This document shows, piece by piece, positions 53,802 through 63,549 of a stretch of DNA of 64,000 nucleotides; position 1 is the stretch's first letter; the number at the start of each line of letters is the position of its first letter. Source of the DNA: Verrucomicrobiales bacterium (GTDB lineage Bacteria; Verrucomicrobiota; Verrucomicrobiia; Verrucomicrobiales; V1-33); NCBI GenBank assembly GCA_028293125.1, contig JAQGPJ010000012.1:62001-126000 (forward strand), read 5' to 3'. The notes under the pieces are model-generated. The model searched no databases. It was not told the DNA's origin and saw nothing but the letters and a program-made list of their open reading frames with translations. Made by a program: the position numbers and the translations under genes.

Positions 53802-54944
53802 ATGCGCAAGCCCGAGAACCTTATCCTGATCATTGGCGCATTGCTGCTGCTGGTCATCATGCCGCTGATGAATGCTTATGGCACTGCGGGCAGTCCGCTG
53901 CATGTCAGCGACTACACCATCAACCTGTGGGGCAAGTATCTGAGCTATGCCCTTCTGGCCATCAGCGTGAATCTGCTCTGGGGCTACACCGGCCTTCTCA
54001 GCCTGGGCCAATGCCTGTTCTTCTCCCTCGGGGGGTATGCCCTCGGCATGCATCTCATGCTGAAGATTGGAAAACTCGGGCAGTTCTACAAAGCCGGAAA
54101 CAACCCTCTGGAGCTGCCTGACTTCATGGTCTTTATGGGAAAAACGGAGCTGCCGGGCCACTGGATTCCCTTTCACAATTTTTGGTTCGCCGCGCTGATG
54201 GTGTTTGTGGTGCCGGGCATGGTGGCCTTCCTCTTCGGCTGGCTGGCCTTCCGCTCCCGCATCAAGGGCGTCTATTTCTCCATCCTGACCCAGGCGCTGA
54301 CCTATGCGGCCTCGCTGCTTTTCTTCCAGAACAAGTTCACCTTCGGAGGAAACAACGGACTTACGGACTTCAAGACCCTGCTGGGCGCGGACCTCAACGC
54401 TGCCGACGTGCGGCGGAATCTCTATATCGCCACCGTGATTCTGTTGTTCACCGTGCTGCTGCTGGTGAAATGGCTGCTGGGCACCAAATTCGGCAAGGTG
54501 CAGAAGGCTATCCGTGACAGTGAGAACCGGGTGCTCTTCTCCGGTTACGCCACCACCACTTTCAAGCTTTTCATCTTCGTGCTCTGCGCGGTCATCGCCG
54601 GAGCGGCGGGCGCGCTTTATGTGCCGCAGGTCGGCATCATCAATCCGAGCGAAATGACCCCGGACAAATCGCTGGAGGCGGTCGTCTGGGTGGCGGTCGG
54701 CGGACGGGGCACCCTGCTGGGGCCGGTGTATGGCGCCATCTTTGTGAATGCCCTGAAATCCTGGGCCACCACCGCCTATCCGGATTATTGGCTTATCATT
54801 CTCGGCGGCCTTTTTGTGCTGGCGGTGCTCTTCACCCCCAACGGCATGGCCGGACTCCCGCAGCAGATCAAGGACATCATCGCCTGGTTCAAACGCCGGG
54901 CCGCCAACCGCCATGCGGAGGCTGCTGCCGCCACTCCGGCCTGA
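53802..54944 (+). CDS. urtC: Urea ABC transporter permease UrtC
   Basis: A 380-residue LivM-type permease. [32 protein letters not shown] near the N-terminus, the loop [16 protein letters not shown], and [36 protein letters not shown] are diagnostic of UrtC. It forms the translocation path with UrtB and follows urtB by 42 nt. Confidence 0.93.
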   Translation: MRKPENLILIIGALLLLVIMPLMNAYGTAGSPLHVSDYTINLWGKYLSYALLAISVNLLWGYTGLLSLGQCLFFSLGGYALGMHLMLKIGKLGQFYKAGNNPLELPDFMVFMGKTELPGHWIPFHNFWFAALMVFVVPGMVAFLFGWLAFRSRIKGVYFSILTQALTYAASLLFFQNKFTFGGNNGLTDFKTLLGADLNAADVRRNLYIATVILLFTVLLLVKWLLGTKFGKVQKAIRDSENRVLFSGYATTTFKLFIFVLCAVIAGAAGALYVPQVGIINPSEMTPDKSLEAVVWVAVGGRGTLLGPVYGAIFVNALKSWATTAYPDYWLIILGGLFVLAVLFTPNGMAGLPQQIKDIIAWFKRRAANRHAEAAAATPA

Positions 54945-55018
54945 CCGCCGTCCGCCCGGACAGGCGTGATCCGATCCAGGAATCCATTGAAGCCCATACC
55001 CGACTTTCCACCCGTTTC

Positions 55019-55777
55019 ATGAGCAGCACTCTCATCCTCGCCGCCGAAGGCGTCAATAAAGCCTTCGACGGCTTCAAGGCGATCAACGATCTCAATTTCT
55101 ACCTCGACGAAGGGGAACTCCGCACGGTCATCGGTCCCAACGGCGCGGGGAAATCCACCTTCTTCGATCTGATCACCGGGCGCACCCGGCTGGACAGTGG
55201 AAAGATCGTTTTCGGCACCGGAGTCGGGGAGGAGATCACCTCCAAAAAGGAGTATGAGATTTACCAGATGGGCATCGGCCGGAAATTCCAGACACCAAGC
55301 GTCTTCACGGAGCACACAGTTTTTGACAACATCCTGCTGGGCCTCAAAGGGCACCGCGGGGTCTTCCGCACGCTCTTCACCAAACTGAGCAGTGAGGACA
55401 GGGACCGCATCGAGGAAGTGCTGAAAACGGTGGGGCTTTTTGAAAAGCGGAACGATCAGGCCGGTTCCCTGGCGCACGGCCAAAAGCAATGGCTGGAGAT
55501 CGGGATGCTGCTGGCCCAAGACGCCAAACTGCTGCTGGTGGACGAGCCCGCCGCCGGCATGACGGACGAGGAGACGCACAAAACCGGCGAGCTCCTGCTC
55601 AGCCTCGCGGGCCGGCACAGCATCATCGTTATCGAGCACGACATGGTCTTTGTCCGTCAGATCGCCACCAAGGTCACCGTTCTGCATCAGGGCCACGTCA
55701 TCCGCGAGGGCACGGTGGACGATGTCCAGAACGATCCCGAAGTCCGCGCCGTTTACCTTGGCCGCGGCAAGCACTAG
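55019..55777 (+). CDS. urtD: Urea ABC transporter ATPase UrtD
   Basis: A 252-residue LivG-type ATPase. Walker A is GPNGAGKST, the signature region reads AGSLAHGQKQWLEIGMLL (LSHGQ-like, as in UrtD), Walker B is LLLVDEPAAGMTDEET, and the switch is VIEHDMVFVRQIA. The start at 55019 is used because the upstream 77 codons in frame overlap urtC. Confidence 0.94.
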   Translation: MSSTLILAAEGVNKAFDGFKAINDLNFYLDEGELRTVIGPNGAGKSTFFDLITGRTRLDSGKIVFGTGVGEEITSKKEYEIYQMGIGRKFQTPSVFTEHTVFDNILLGLKGHRGVFRTLFTKLSSEDRDRIEEVLKTVGLFEKRNDQAGSLAHGQKQWLEIGMLLAQDAKLLLVDEPAAGMTDEETHKTGELLLSLAGRHSIIVIEHDMVFVRQIATKVTVLHQGHVIREGTVDDVQNDPEVRAVYLGRGKH

Positions 55778-55910
55778 CCGGACCCGCCGCCGGAGACAGG
55801 CCAAATCGGATCACTCCTGCTTTCAATCCAATCCAGTCCGCTCCCGGCCTCATCCGGCTCCTCCATCAAAACCCTTCTGACAACAAACCGCCAGCCCTCT
55901 CACCGCTCCC

Positions 55911-56615
55911 ATGCTCAACGTTGACTCCCTCCATGCCGACATCGGCGGTTCCCGCATTCTGCGGGGCGTCTCTCTGGAAGTCGGGCCGGGTGAGGTGGCC
56001 TGCCTCATGGGGCGCAATGGGGTGGGCAAGACCACCACGCTGAAGTCCATCACCGGTCTGCGGGATATCCGCAGCGGCACCATCTCCCTGGAGGGCCGGA
56101 AGCTCAACGGACTGGGCACCGATGCCCGCGCGCGGCTGGGAATCGGCTATGTGCCGCAGGGCCGCGATATTTTTCCCCACATGACGGTGGAGGAGAACCT
56201 GCGCATTGGCTACACTGCCAACGGCAGCCGCATCACCGATGTCAAAGCCGCGCTGGAGCGCATCTATACGCTGTTCCCTGTGCTGAAATCCATGCTGGCC
56301 CGGAAGGGCGGGGTGCTCAGCGGCGGCCAGCAGCAGCAGCTGGCCATCGGCCGCGCTCTGCTCACCGGTCCCAAACTTCTCATCCTGGACGAGCCCACGG
56401 AAGGAATCCAGCCCAGCATCATCGAGGAGATCGGCGATACGATCAAGCTGCTGCGCACCGCTGAAAAGTTGTCCATCCTTCTCGTCGAGCAGTACGTCGA
56501 TTTCTGCCGTGAGGTGGGTGACCGCTACTTCGCCATGGACCGCGGCGCCGTGGTCTCCAGCGGGCTCATCAGTGACCTGACGGATGAGGTCGTCAAAACC
56601 CACCTTCAAGTGTAG
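55911..56615 (+). CDS. urtE: Urea ABC transporter ATPase UrtE
   Basis: A 234-residue LivF-type ATPase. Walker A is GRNGVGKTT, followed by IGYVPQGRDIFPHMTVEENL. The signature is LSGGQQQQLAIGRALL and Walker B is LLILDEPTEGIQPSI, with VEQYVDFCREV at the switch. It is the last gene of the urt operon; no urease gene follows within the window. Confidence 0.94.
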   Translation: MLNVDSLHADIGGSRILRGVSLEVGPGEVACLMGRNGVGKTTTLKSITGLRDIRSGTISLEGRKLNGLGTDARARLGIGYVPQGRDIFPHMTVEENLRIGYTANGSRITDVKAALERIYTLFPVLKSMLARKGGVLSGGQQQQLAIGRALLTGPKLLILDEPTEGIQPSIIEEIGDTIKLLRTAEKLSILLVEQYVDFCREVGDRYFAMDRGAVVSSGLISDLTDEVVKTHLQV

Positions 56616-56976
56616 GCGCGGGGAAGATTGCCGGACCCCGCCGGAGCGGTTTGCCGGCGGAGAATAGCCTCAGATGCGGGCCGGGCGTGACGAAACCGTT
56701 AGCTTGTGGACGGGCGGAACGCCATGAAGAGCGCCTGCATCCACTTCGACGACCGTCTGAGATTGATTTACAGCAGCTTGAAGCCGGGCTTTGAGAAATA
56801 CCGGTCCTGAGTGCGTCCGCGCCGGGTCTGGCAGGAAAACACAGGTCAGAGCAGGGCAGGAGAGCCTGCGGAGTCTGTAAAGGCGGGCAGGGCCGCCGTG
56901 AACCCGTAGCGGGAAGCTCTGTGAAGGTGTGCGTTGGTTGGCCTCCGCCCCACCGTTCACTGTCCCTCCACGTTCC
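56616..56976. other. 361-nt gap without a recognisable gene
   Basis: This GC-rich spacer between urtE and the PVC cytochrome gene holds no convincing reading frame, tRNA or strong terminator that I can see. It presumably contains the promoter of the downstream gene. Confidence 0.4.
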
Positions 56977-59616
56977 ATGCCCGCCCTTCGCCGCTTCCCT
57001 GCCGCCCTGACTGTTCCGGTTCTGGCCATTCTGACCGCCGGTGCCTGGGCGCAGGAGAAAAAGCCTCCCGCCGACCGCACCGCAAACCGTGGCCCGGACA
57101 AAGTGGAACTGAAATTCAAACTACCGCCCCCGCCGGTGCTGAGCCCCGCGGAATCACTGAAAGCCATCAGGCTGCAGCCGGGTTTTCGGATGGAGTGCGT
57201 CGCGAGCGAGCCACTGATCGACTCCCCCATCGCCATGAGCTGGGATACAATGGGCCGGCTGTTTGTGGTGGAGATGCGGGACTATATGAACGACGTGAAT
57301 GGCGGCGGCGAGGACCAGCCCACCGGACGGGTGAAGCGGTTGGAGGACGCGGATGGCGACGGCATGATGGATAAAGCCACCGTGTTCGCCGACCGGCTGC
57401 TGATGCCCCGGTCCGTGACGGCCTTCCGGGATGGAGCCATCATCGCGGAGCCGCCGAATCTGATTTTTTTTCATGACGCCGATGACGACGGCGTGGCGGA
57501 GTCCAGAGAGGTGATCGCCGGGGATTTCGGCACCAAAGGCGGCCAGCCGGAGCACATGGCGAATTCCCTCACCTACTGCCAGGACAACTGGCTGTGGGCC
57601 GCCGGGCATGGCCGGCGGCTGCGCTGGCGCGATGGGGCCTTCATCAGCGAATCCACCCGCGGCGGCGGCCAGTGGGGACTGGCCCAGGACGACTGGGGCC
57701 GGCGGTATTTCAACTACAACAGCGACTTCCTGCGCATGGACCTGCTGCCTCCCTCCGCCTTTGCGCGGAATCCGAACCTGGCCGGGGGCACCGCGCTGAA
57801 CTGGCAGGTTATGAAGGACCAGCACTGCTGGAATCCTCTGTCCACACCGGGAGTGAACCGCGGCTACGAGGAGGGGACTGTCCGGTCCGACGGCACCAAA
57901 TCCGAAGGGCAACTGCGGGAGGACGGGACGCTGACGACCTGCACGGCTACCTGCGGCCCGGTGATTTACCGTGGGGGACTCTTCGGGCCGGACTTTCAAG
58001 GCAACGCGTTTATCCCGGAGCCTTCCGGCAATCTGGTGAAGCGTGTGATCCTCAGGGAGTCCGGCGGAGTGGTCACCGCCCAAAACGCTTATGAAAAAGC
58101 CGAGTTTCTCACCTCCTCCGATGAGCGGTTCCGTCCTGTGAATGCCTGTAATGGGCCGGATGGCGGGCTGTATCTGGTGGACATGGCGCGGGGGGTCATC
58201 CAGCACAAGTTCTTCCTGACCCACTATCTGGTGGCCAATATCGAGGCCCGGAAACTGGAACAGCCCGTGAATCTGGGCCGCATCTGGCGCATCGTTCCGG
58301 AAAACTCCCAGCCCCGGGCGGTGAAACTGCCGCCGGGCACAGCGGAACTGGCGGCGTTTCTCGATCACCCCAACGGCCTGATCCGGGACCTTGCCCAGCA
58401 GGCGCTGGTGGAGCGGGCCGATTCCGCCGGGGTGGGCGCGGTGCAAAAAATGGTCTTCGGTGCGGGAACGCCCCAGGGGCGCGCGCAGGCGCTGTGGACG
58501 CTGGAGGGGCTGGGGCCGGCGGCGATGACTCCGGAAGTGCTGACTGCGGCATTGAAGGATCCGGACGAAAAAGTCCGCGCCGCCGCAGTGCGGCTCTCGG
58601 GCCTGGCGCAAGCCGGGAATCTGCTGGACATGATGGAGGAGCCCAGCGCGGAGGTCCGGGTGCAGCTGGTGCTGCAACTGGGCGGATTCAACTTTCCCGG
58701 TGCCCAGGAGGCCGCGCTGAAACTGCTCTCCGCCGGAGGAAGCCCGTTGCTGAATGATGCCATCGCCTGCGGCAGCCGGGGGAGAGAATTGGAATTGATC
58801 CGGCTGATTGTGGCCGGGGATTCCGCCTGGGCGGAGTCCTCCGCCGGCAGGGCTCTGCTGCGGACGCTGGCCGGCTGTGTGATGACGGAGCGCCGCGGGG
58901 CGCGGGTGGCCGGACTTTTCAAACTTGCGGCGGCCCAGCCGGCGGATCGGCCGGTGCAGATCGCTTTGGTGAACGGCATTGCCGGTGTTTCGGAAGGCAA
59001 TGCCAAACCCCAGCCCCGCAAGCTGCTTTATCTGGAATCCCGCCCCGAAGCCGTTGCCCGGTTGGAATCCGCCGCCGGGCCGAAGCTGAAGGAGGTCCTG
59101 ACCACCTCCGCAGGCGCGAAAGTCAGCCTGCTGGATCTGGCCACGGGCTCCATTGCATGGCCCGGCAAGGCCGGCGTGCCGGCTCCTCCTCCCGTGGTGC
59201 CCCTGACCGCGCCGCAGAAGGAGCTTTTTGACAAAGGGCAAGTCATTTACAGCACTCTGTGCGCCGCCTGCCATCAGCCGGGCGGCACAGGCATGGAGGG
59301 GCTGGCACCTCCTCTTCTCGACAGCGAGTGGGTGCTGGGTCCGCTGGAGCACCCTGTAAAAATGGTGCTGCATGGCGTGGGCGGTCCCATCTCCGTCGCG
59401 GGCCGCACTTGGACATTGGAGATGCCGCCGCTGCCCAGCCTGTCTGACATGGATATTGCCGGCGTTCTGACCTATGTGCGGCGGGAGTGGGAGCACAATG
59501 CCTCCCCTGTGGATCCGGCGGAGGTTGCCACCATCCGGCAGGCCAATGCCGGTCGCACCAAATCCTGGACCGCCGATGAGTTAAAAGCCGCGGCGCAGGA
59601 GAAAAGGAGGGGGTGA
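56977..59616 (+). CDS. PVC-type heme-binding protein: beta-propeller, HEAT repeats and cytochrome c domain
   Basis: An 879-residue exported protein with a signal peptide ending GAWAQE. Residues about 60-430 are the seven-bladed propeller typical of membrane-bound dehydrogenase proteins in Planctomycetes and Verrucomicrobia (FRMECVASEPLIDSPIAMSWDTMGRLFVVEMRDY, EPSGNLVKRV, VNACNGPDGGLYLVDMARGVIQH). HEAT-like repeats follow (about 455-600). The C-terminus is a cytochrome c domain with LCAACHQPGG and a probable axial Met in LEMPPLPSLSD. It is likely a periplasmic sugar dehydrogenase component. It is the clearest phylum marker in the window. Confidence 0.88.
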   Translation: MPALRRFPAALTVPVLAILTAGAWAQEKKPPADRTANRGPDKVELKFKLPPPPVLSPAESLKAIRLQPGFRMECVASEPLIDSPIAMSWDTMGRLFVVEMRDYMNDVNGGGEDQPTGRVKRLEDADGDGMMDKATVFADRLLMPRSVTAFRDGAIIAEPPNLIFFHDADDDGVAESREVIAGDFGTKGGQPEHMANSLTYCQDNWLWAAGHGRRLRWRDGAFISESTRGGGQWGLAQDDWGRRYFNYNSDFLRMDLLPPSAFARNPNLAGGTALNWQVMKDQHCWNPLSTPGVNRGYEEGTVRSDGTKSEGQLREDGTLTTCTATCGPVIYRGGLFGPDFQGNAFIPEPSGNLVKRVILRESGGVVTAQNAYEKAEFLTSSDERFRPVNACNGPDGGLYLVDMARGVIQHKFFLTHYLVANIEARKLEQPVNLGRIWRIVPENSQPRAVKLPPGTAELAAFLDHPNGLIRDLAQQALVERADSAGVGAVQKMVFGAGTPQGRAQALWTLEGLGPAAMTPEVLTAALKDPDEKVRAAAVRLSGLAQAGNLLDMMEEPSAEVRVQLVLQLGGFNFPGAQEAALKLLSAGGSPLLNDAIACGSRGRELELIRLIVAGDSAWAESSAGRALLRTLAGCVMTERRGARVAGLFKLAAAQPADRPVQIALVNGIAGVSEGNAKPQPRKLLYLESRPEAVARLESAAGPKLKEVLTTSAGAKVSLLDLATGSIAWPGKAGVPAPPPVVPLTAPQKELFDKGQVIYSTLCAACHQPGGTGMEGLAPPLLDSEWVLGPLEHPVKMVLHGVGGPISVAGRTWTLEMPPLPSLSDMDIAGVLTYVRREWEHNASPVDPAEVATIRQANAGRTKSWTADELKAAAQEKRRG

Positions 59617-59770
59617 GCTGTCTGTTTTTGGACGGTTGGAATCGGTGCCAAGCTTGGGTGCATTTTCGGCAGGACAGTCTTCCTGGTGGCTTTGGAAATG
59701 TCTTAAAACGTCAGACTGGCCGGCATTTTTACGGCTGTCAGGCGTTCGATTCATCCATAATGGATTTTTT

Positions 59771-59810
59771 GTTCATTTTTTCTTGAACAGATTGCTTCAC
59801 TCAATAAGAT
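59771..59810 (+). promoter_or_regulatory. Promoter of the polysaccharide locus with a dyad across the -35 box
   Basis: TTGAAC (59783-59788) and TAAGAT (59805-59810) are separated by 16 nt. GTTCA (59771-59775) and TGAAC (59784-59788) form an inverted repeat with an 8-nt spacer covering the -35 box, a possible operator for the regulator encoded just downstream at 59834. Confidence 0.55.
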
Positions 59811-59833
59811 GTCGTCACACATTGCCTCATTCG

Positions 59834-60346
59834 ATGTTTGCCGATCCCGCCTCCACCATTCCCGATAATACGGGTCTGTCGGCTTTGGAAACTGCCGTGA
59901 TCGACTTTTTCGTCAGTATTGTCCGGGTCGTCGGAATCCCCAAATCCGTGGCGGAGCTTTACGGGCTTCTGTATGTGGCTCCCCGGCCTCTGCCGCTGGA
60001 CACGCTGATGCAGCGGCTGAGGATGAGCAAGGGCTCGGCCAGTCAGGGAATCAGGCTGCTGCGGTCCTTCGGGGCCGTGCGGTCGGTGTATGTGCCGGGC
60101 GAGCGCCGTGACCATTTCACCGCCGAGGTGGAGCTGAAGCGTCTGGCTGCCGGTTTTATCCGGGAGGAAATCCAGCCACGGCTCGTTCAGGGACAGGAAA
60201 AACTGGACCACCTCAATCATCTTTATGAGACGAGCCGGCCCAGTGGGCCGGATACCGCATTTTATGATGACCGCATCCAGCGCTTGGGCACTTGGAGCCG
60301 GCGGAGTCGGGAGGTGCTGCCTCTCTTGGGTGAGATTATTGCTTAA
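59834..60346 (+). CDS. GbsR/MarR-type transcriptional regulator
   Basis: A 170-residue winged-helix protein. AVIDFFVSIVRVVGIPKSVAELYGLLYVAPRPLPLDTLMQRLRMSKGSASQGIRLLRSFGAV is the GbsR-like MarR DNA-binding domain, and RRDHFTAEVELKRLAAGFIREEIQPRL is the wing and linker. The start at 59834 excludes a 66-codon leader that runs through the promoter. It lies 10 nt before the NusG paralogue and heads a polysaccharide locus, so it probably controls that locus. Confidence 0.82.
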   Translation: MFADPASTIPDNTGLSALETAVIDFFVSIVRVVGIPKSVAELYGLLYVAPRPLPLDTLMQRLRMSKGSASQGIRLLRSFGAVRSVYVPGERRDHFTAEVELKRLAAGFIREEIQPRLVQGQEKLDHLNHLYETSRPSGPDTAFYDDRIQRLGTWSRRSREVLPLLGEIIA

Positions 60347-60356
60347 TTCCTAAAAT

Positions 60357-60932
60357 ATGAGTGCTTTTGAGCAGAAGCCGGAATCCCTACCCCCGCCCGA
60401 TGACTGCAGGTGGCGCGTGCTTCGCGCCAAGCCCAAGGGAGAGCATCTGGCGGCCCATCATTTGAGGCGCGAGGGATTTGAGGCTTTCTGCCCGCGCCTC
60501 CGCCATCAGAAAAAAACCACGCGGGGCCCTGTCTGGTTCGTGGAGGCCATGTTTCCCGGTTATATTTTCTGCCGCTTCTCCATACGCGACTCCCTGAGGC
60601 ATGTGGTCTCCACCGCCTTTGTCTCCCAGGCACTCACCTTCATGCACGATGCCGGGAGTGTGCCTGACGCCGTGGTGGAGGATCTGAAACGGGAATTTGA
60701 CGATAAGGAGACCATCACGATCGAGTGCACCGTGCAGCTTGGCGACTCCGTGAATATTGTGGCCGGCCCCATGTCCGGAAGCGAGGCGGTGGTCACTCAG
60801 GTGCTTCCAGGCAAGGAGCGGGTGAGAGTACTGCTTGAATTTATCGGTGGACTTCAGCAAGTGGAAGTTCCCCTGCTTTCCCTGATCACCTCCCGGGACC
60901 CGCGCGGTCAGGCTCTCCGTCGGAACAACTGA
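60357..60932 (+). CDS. Specialised NusG paralogue (RfaH/UpxY/LoaP-like antiterminator)
   Basis: A 191-residue protein. WRVLRAKPKGEHLAAHHLRREGFEAFCPRLRHQKK is the NusG N-terminal domain with the RNA-polymerase-binding face. FVEAMFPGYIFCRFSI follows, and the C-terminal KOW-like part is VQLGDSVNIVAGPMSGSEAVVTQVLPGKERVRVLLEFIGG. Its position at the head of a polysaccharide operon and its divergence from housekeeping NusG point to an operon-specific elongation factor. An ops-like element lies 111 nt downstream of its stop. Confidence 0.85.
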   Translation: MSAFEQKPESLPPPDDCRWRVLRAKPKGEHLAAHHLRREGFEAFCPRLRHQKKTTRGPVWFVEAMFPGYIFCRFSIRDSLRHVVSTAFVSQALTFMHDAGSVPDAVVEDLKREFDDKETITIECTVQLGDSVNIVAGPMSGSEAVVTQVLPGKERVRVLLEFIGGLQQVEVPLLSLITSRDPRGQALRRNN

Positions 60933-61042
60933 CCTCCGGGTTCATTCTCCATAGCCTGCGCCGCTTCCCCGGGTGCATGCGTCCTGAGCTTTTCGTCACC
61001 AGAATTCCATGGTTTTGCCCAATTTTCCGGCCAATCGACCAA

Positions 61043-61058
61043 GGGCGGCAGCATGCCC
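61043..61058 (+). promoter_or_regulatory. ops-like element in the leader before the mutase gene
   Basis: GGGCGGCAGCATGCCC contains GGCGGCAGCATG (61044-61055), which differs from the enterobacterial ops sequence GGCGGTAGCGTG at two positions. It lies between the NusG paralogue gene and glf, where RfaH-type factors are recruited to paused polymerase. A small GC hairpin (CCCCTTCGGGG, about 61080-61090) follows. Functional identity is a hypothesis. Confidence 0.45.
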
Positions 61059-61122
61059 GGACGGCGGCAACTGAGCTTTCCCCCTTCGGGGCGCTTCCTT
61101 GGATCCAATTCATGCCGCCCTT

Positions 61123-62310
61123 ATGCAGTCTATTGATGTCCTGATCGCCGGAGCCGGATTTTCCGGGCTTGTGGTCGCGCAGAGGCTCAGTGAGGCTGGT
61201 CTCAAATGCGTGATTGTGGAGCGCCGCAGCCATCTGGGCGGCAATGCCTACGACAAGCCGGATAAAAACGGCGTGCTTTACCACTGTTACGGGCCGCATT
61301 ATTTCCGTACCAACTCCAAGGCGGTCCGCGATTATCTCAGTCGTTTCACGGAATGGCAACCGGCGGACTACCGGGTCAAAAGCCGGACCCATGGGAAGTA
61401 CTGGTCATTTCCCGTCAATCTCGCCACTTTCGAGCAGTTGACCGGCCGGCCGGCCACCGAGGAGGAATTCATCGCCTGGCTGGAGACTGAACGCGTTCCC
61501 TGCGCCCATCCCGCCAACAGCGAGGAGGTTATTCTCGCCAGTGCCGGACGCACCTTCTACGAACTCTTTTTCCAAGGCTACACCCTCAAGCAGTGGGCCC
61601 GCCATCCCCGTGAACTCGATGCCTCGGTCTGCTCCCGAATTCCCATCCGCACCGCCCGGGACGACCATTATCTCCGCGAGGAATTTCAGGCGCTGCCCGC
61701 CGAAGGCTTCACCCGGCTGTTTGAGAGGATGTCGGAGGCCTCGCCGAATCTGGAGATCCATTTGAATACAGACTTCCTGACCGGGCGGCACCGCTGGCAG
61801 CCCCGCCATACCGTTTTCACCGGCCCGGTCGACGCCTATTTCAACTACGCCCACGGCCATCTGCCCTACCGCAGCCTGCGGTTCGAGGTGGAGTCCCTGA
61901 CCGCTGATGATCTAAGAGCTCAAAAGCGGGGGGCGGTTTCCGGAAGCCCCGGCCATTGGCAGCCCGCCCTTCAGGTGAATTACCCCAACGACGAGGAGTT
62001 CACCCGCATTGTGGAGATCAAGCACGCCACTGGCCAGCAGACACCGCACACCAACATCGTGCGGGAATACCCCCTGCCGGCGGATGCGGCGCACGAGCCT
62101 TATTACCCGATCCCGGCTCCCGACACACGGGCCCAGTACGAGAAATACAGGACGGCGGCGGCTCAGGAAAAGAACACGAGCTTTATCGGCCGTCTGGCCA
62201 CCTATCATTATTTCAACATGGATCAGGTGGTGGCCCTCGCGATGAAGGAGGCCGACCGCCTGCTGCCGATGCTGCTGGCGGATCCGGTGGCGGTGCCCTG
62301 TCCTGAATGA
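61123..62310 (+). CDS. glf: UDP-galactopyranose mutase
   Basis: A 395-residue flavoprotein. DVLIAGAGFSGLVVAQRLSE and CVIVERRSHLGGNAYD bind FAD. YGPHYFRTNSKAVRDYLSRFTEW, GKYWSFPVNLATFEQL, FFQGYTLKQWARHP and SRIPIRTARDDHYL are family blocks lining the UDP-galactose site. It converts UDP-galactopyranose to the furanose form for surface glycans. The start at 61123 is chosen over a TTG eight codons upstream because the fold begins directly after it. Confidence 0.88.
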   Translation: MQSIDVLIAGAGFSGLVVAQRLSEAGLKCVIVERRSHLGGNAYDKPDKNGVLYHCYGPHYFRTNSKAVRDYLSRFTEWQPADYRVKSRTHGKYWSFPVNLATFEQLTGRPATEEEFIAWLETERVPCAHPANSEEVILASAGRTFYELFFQGYTLKQWARHPRELDASVCSRIPIRTARDDHYLREEFQALPAEGFTRLFERMSEASPNLEIHLNTDFLTGRHRWQPRHTVFTGPVDAYFNYAHGHLPYRSLRFEVESLTADDLRAQKRGAVSGSPGHWQPALQVNYPNDEEFTRIVEIKHATGQQTPHTNIVREYPLPADAAHEPYYPIPAPDTRAQYEKYRTAAAQEKNTSFIGRLATYHYFNMDQVVALAMKEADRLLPMLLADPVAVPCPE

Positions 62311-62372
62311 CATCCGAACCGGCTTGGGCCTGAAACGCCCTTGGTCCTTGGTTTTGCGTGGTTTATTGCCCC

Positions 62373-63521
62373 ATGGCTGTTCCTCTTTTAGACGTGAATG
62401 CCCAGAACCATCCTCTTGCGGAGGAGATGGAGGAGGCTTTCCGGCGTGTGCTGCACGGCGGGCAGTTCATTATGGGCCCGGATGTGGGGGAATTTGAGAG
62501 GGAGTGCGCCGCATTCACCGGGGTGCCGGGCAATCTGGGGGTCTCCTCCGGAACGGATGCCATTCTGCTGGCCCTCATGGCGCTGGGAATTGGTCCGGGG
62601 GACGAGGTCATTGTCCCGGCCTTCACTTTCTTCGCCACCGCCGGCTGCGTTACCCGGACAGGCGCCACCCCGGTCTTCTGTGACGTTGAGGAGAGCAGCT
62701 TCAACATCGATCCGGTGCAGGCCGCCGCGCTGGTCACAGAGAGAACCCGGGCCATCATACCCGTCCACCTCTTCGGCCAAATGGCGGATATGAACGCCAT
62801 CATGGCCATCGCCGACCGGCACGGGCTGTATGTGATTGAGGATGCGGCTCAGGCTTTTGGAGCCAGCTTCAAAGGCCGGCCCGCCGGCAGCATCGGACAT
62901 TTCGGCTGCTTCAGCTTCTTCCCCTCCAAGAATCTTGGCGCGCTGGGGGACGCGGGCCTGCTCTGCTCCAGGGATGCCGCTCTGACGGAACGCGCCCGCA
63001 TTCTCCGGGTTCACGGAATGGAGCCGAAATATTTTCATCAGGAGGTCGGGGCCAATTTCCGCCTCGACAGTCTTCAGGCCGCATTCCTCCGCGTGAAGCT
63101 CCGTCACTGCCGGACATGGACCGCCGCCAGGCAGGCCAATGCCGCCCGGTATACCGATTTGCTTTCCCAGCCCACCGCCGGAGCAGAGGCGCGAAGGGAA
63201 CTGATTCTCCCCACCGCCGGCCCGGACACCGTTCATATCTGGAATCAGTACACACTCCGCCTGCCGGGCAGAGGCCGGCGTGACGCCCTCAGAACATGGC
63301 TCCAGTCCAGAGGCATCGGCTGTGAAATCTACTATCCCCTGCCGCTGGACCGGCAGCCATGCTACCGTTCCATTCCCGTCTCCGCTCCTCTGCCCGCCGC
63401 CCACCGTTTGGCGGATGAGGTTCTCAGTATTCCCGTATATCCGGAACTGATGGCCAGTCAGCAGGAGGAGGTGGCCACCGCTGTCACCGAGTGGCTCAGC
63501 CAGCAGGCCTGCAGTCCGTGA
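62373..63521 (+). CDS. DegT/DnrJ/EryC1/StrS-family sugar aminotransferase
   Basis: A 382-residue PLP enzyme. MAVPLLDVNAQN, VSSGTDAILLALMALGIGPGDEVIVPAFTFFATAG, VIEDAAQAFGASFKG and FSFFPSKNLGALGDAGL with the Schiff-base Lys are diagnostic. It probably transfers an amino group to a nucleotide-activated ketosugar for polysaccharide synthesis. An earlier GTG five codons upstream is less likely as the start. It is 62 nt after glf. Confidence 0.9.
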   Translation: MAVPLLDVNAQNHPLAEEMEEAFRRVLHGGQFIMGPDVGEFERECAAFTGVPGNLGVSSGTDAILLALMALGIGPGDEVIVPAFTFFATAGCVTRTGATPVFCDVEESSFNIDPVQAAALVTERTRAIIPVHLFGQMADMNAIMAIADRHGLYVIEDAAQAFGASFKGRPAGSIGHFGCFSFFPSKNLGALGDAGLLCSRDAALTERARILRVHGMEPKYFHQEVGANFRLDSLQAAFLRVKLRHCRTWTAARQANAARYTDLLSQPTAGAEARRELILPTAGPDTVHIWNQYTLRLPGRGRRDALRTWLQSRGIGCEIYYPLPLDRQPCYRSIPVSAPLPAAHRLADEVLSIPVYPELMASQQEEVATAVTEWLSQQACSP

Positions 63522-63549
63522 AGCCGCGAATCCCCGGCGCTGTCATTTT

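Noticed and set aside
59636-59833. A 66-residue N-terminal extension of the GbsR/MarR regulator
   Set aside because: It overlaps a good promoter and dyad, and the family N-terminus begins just after the ATG at 59834.
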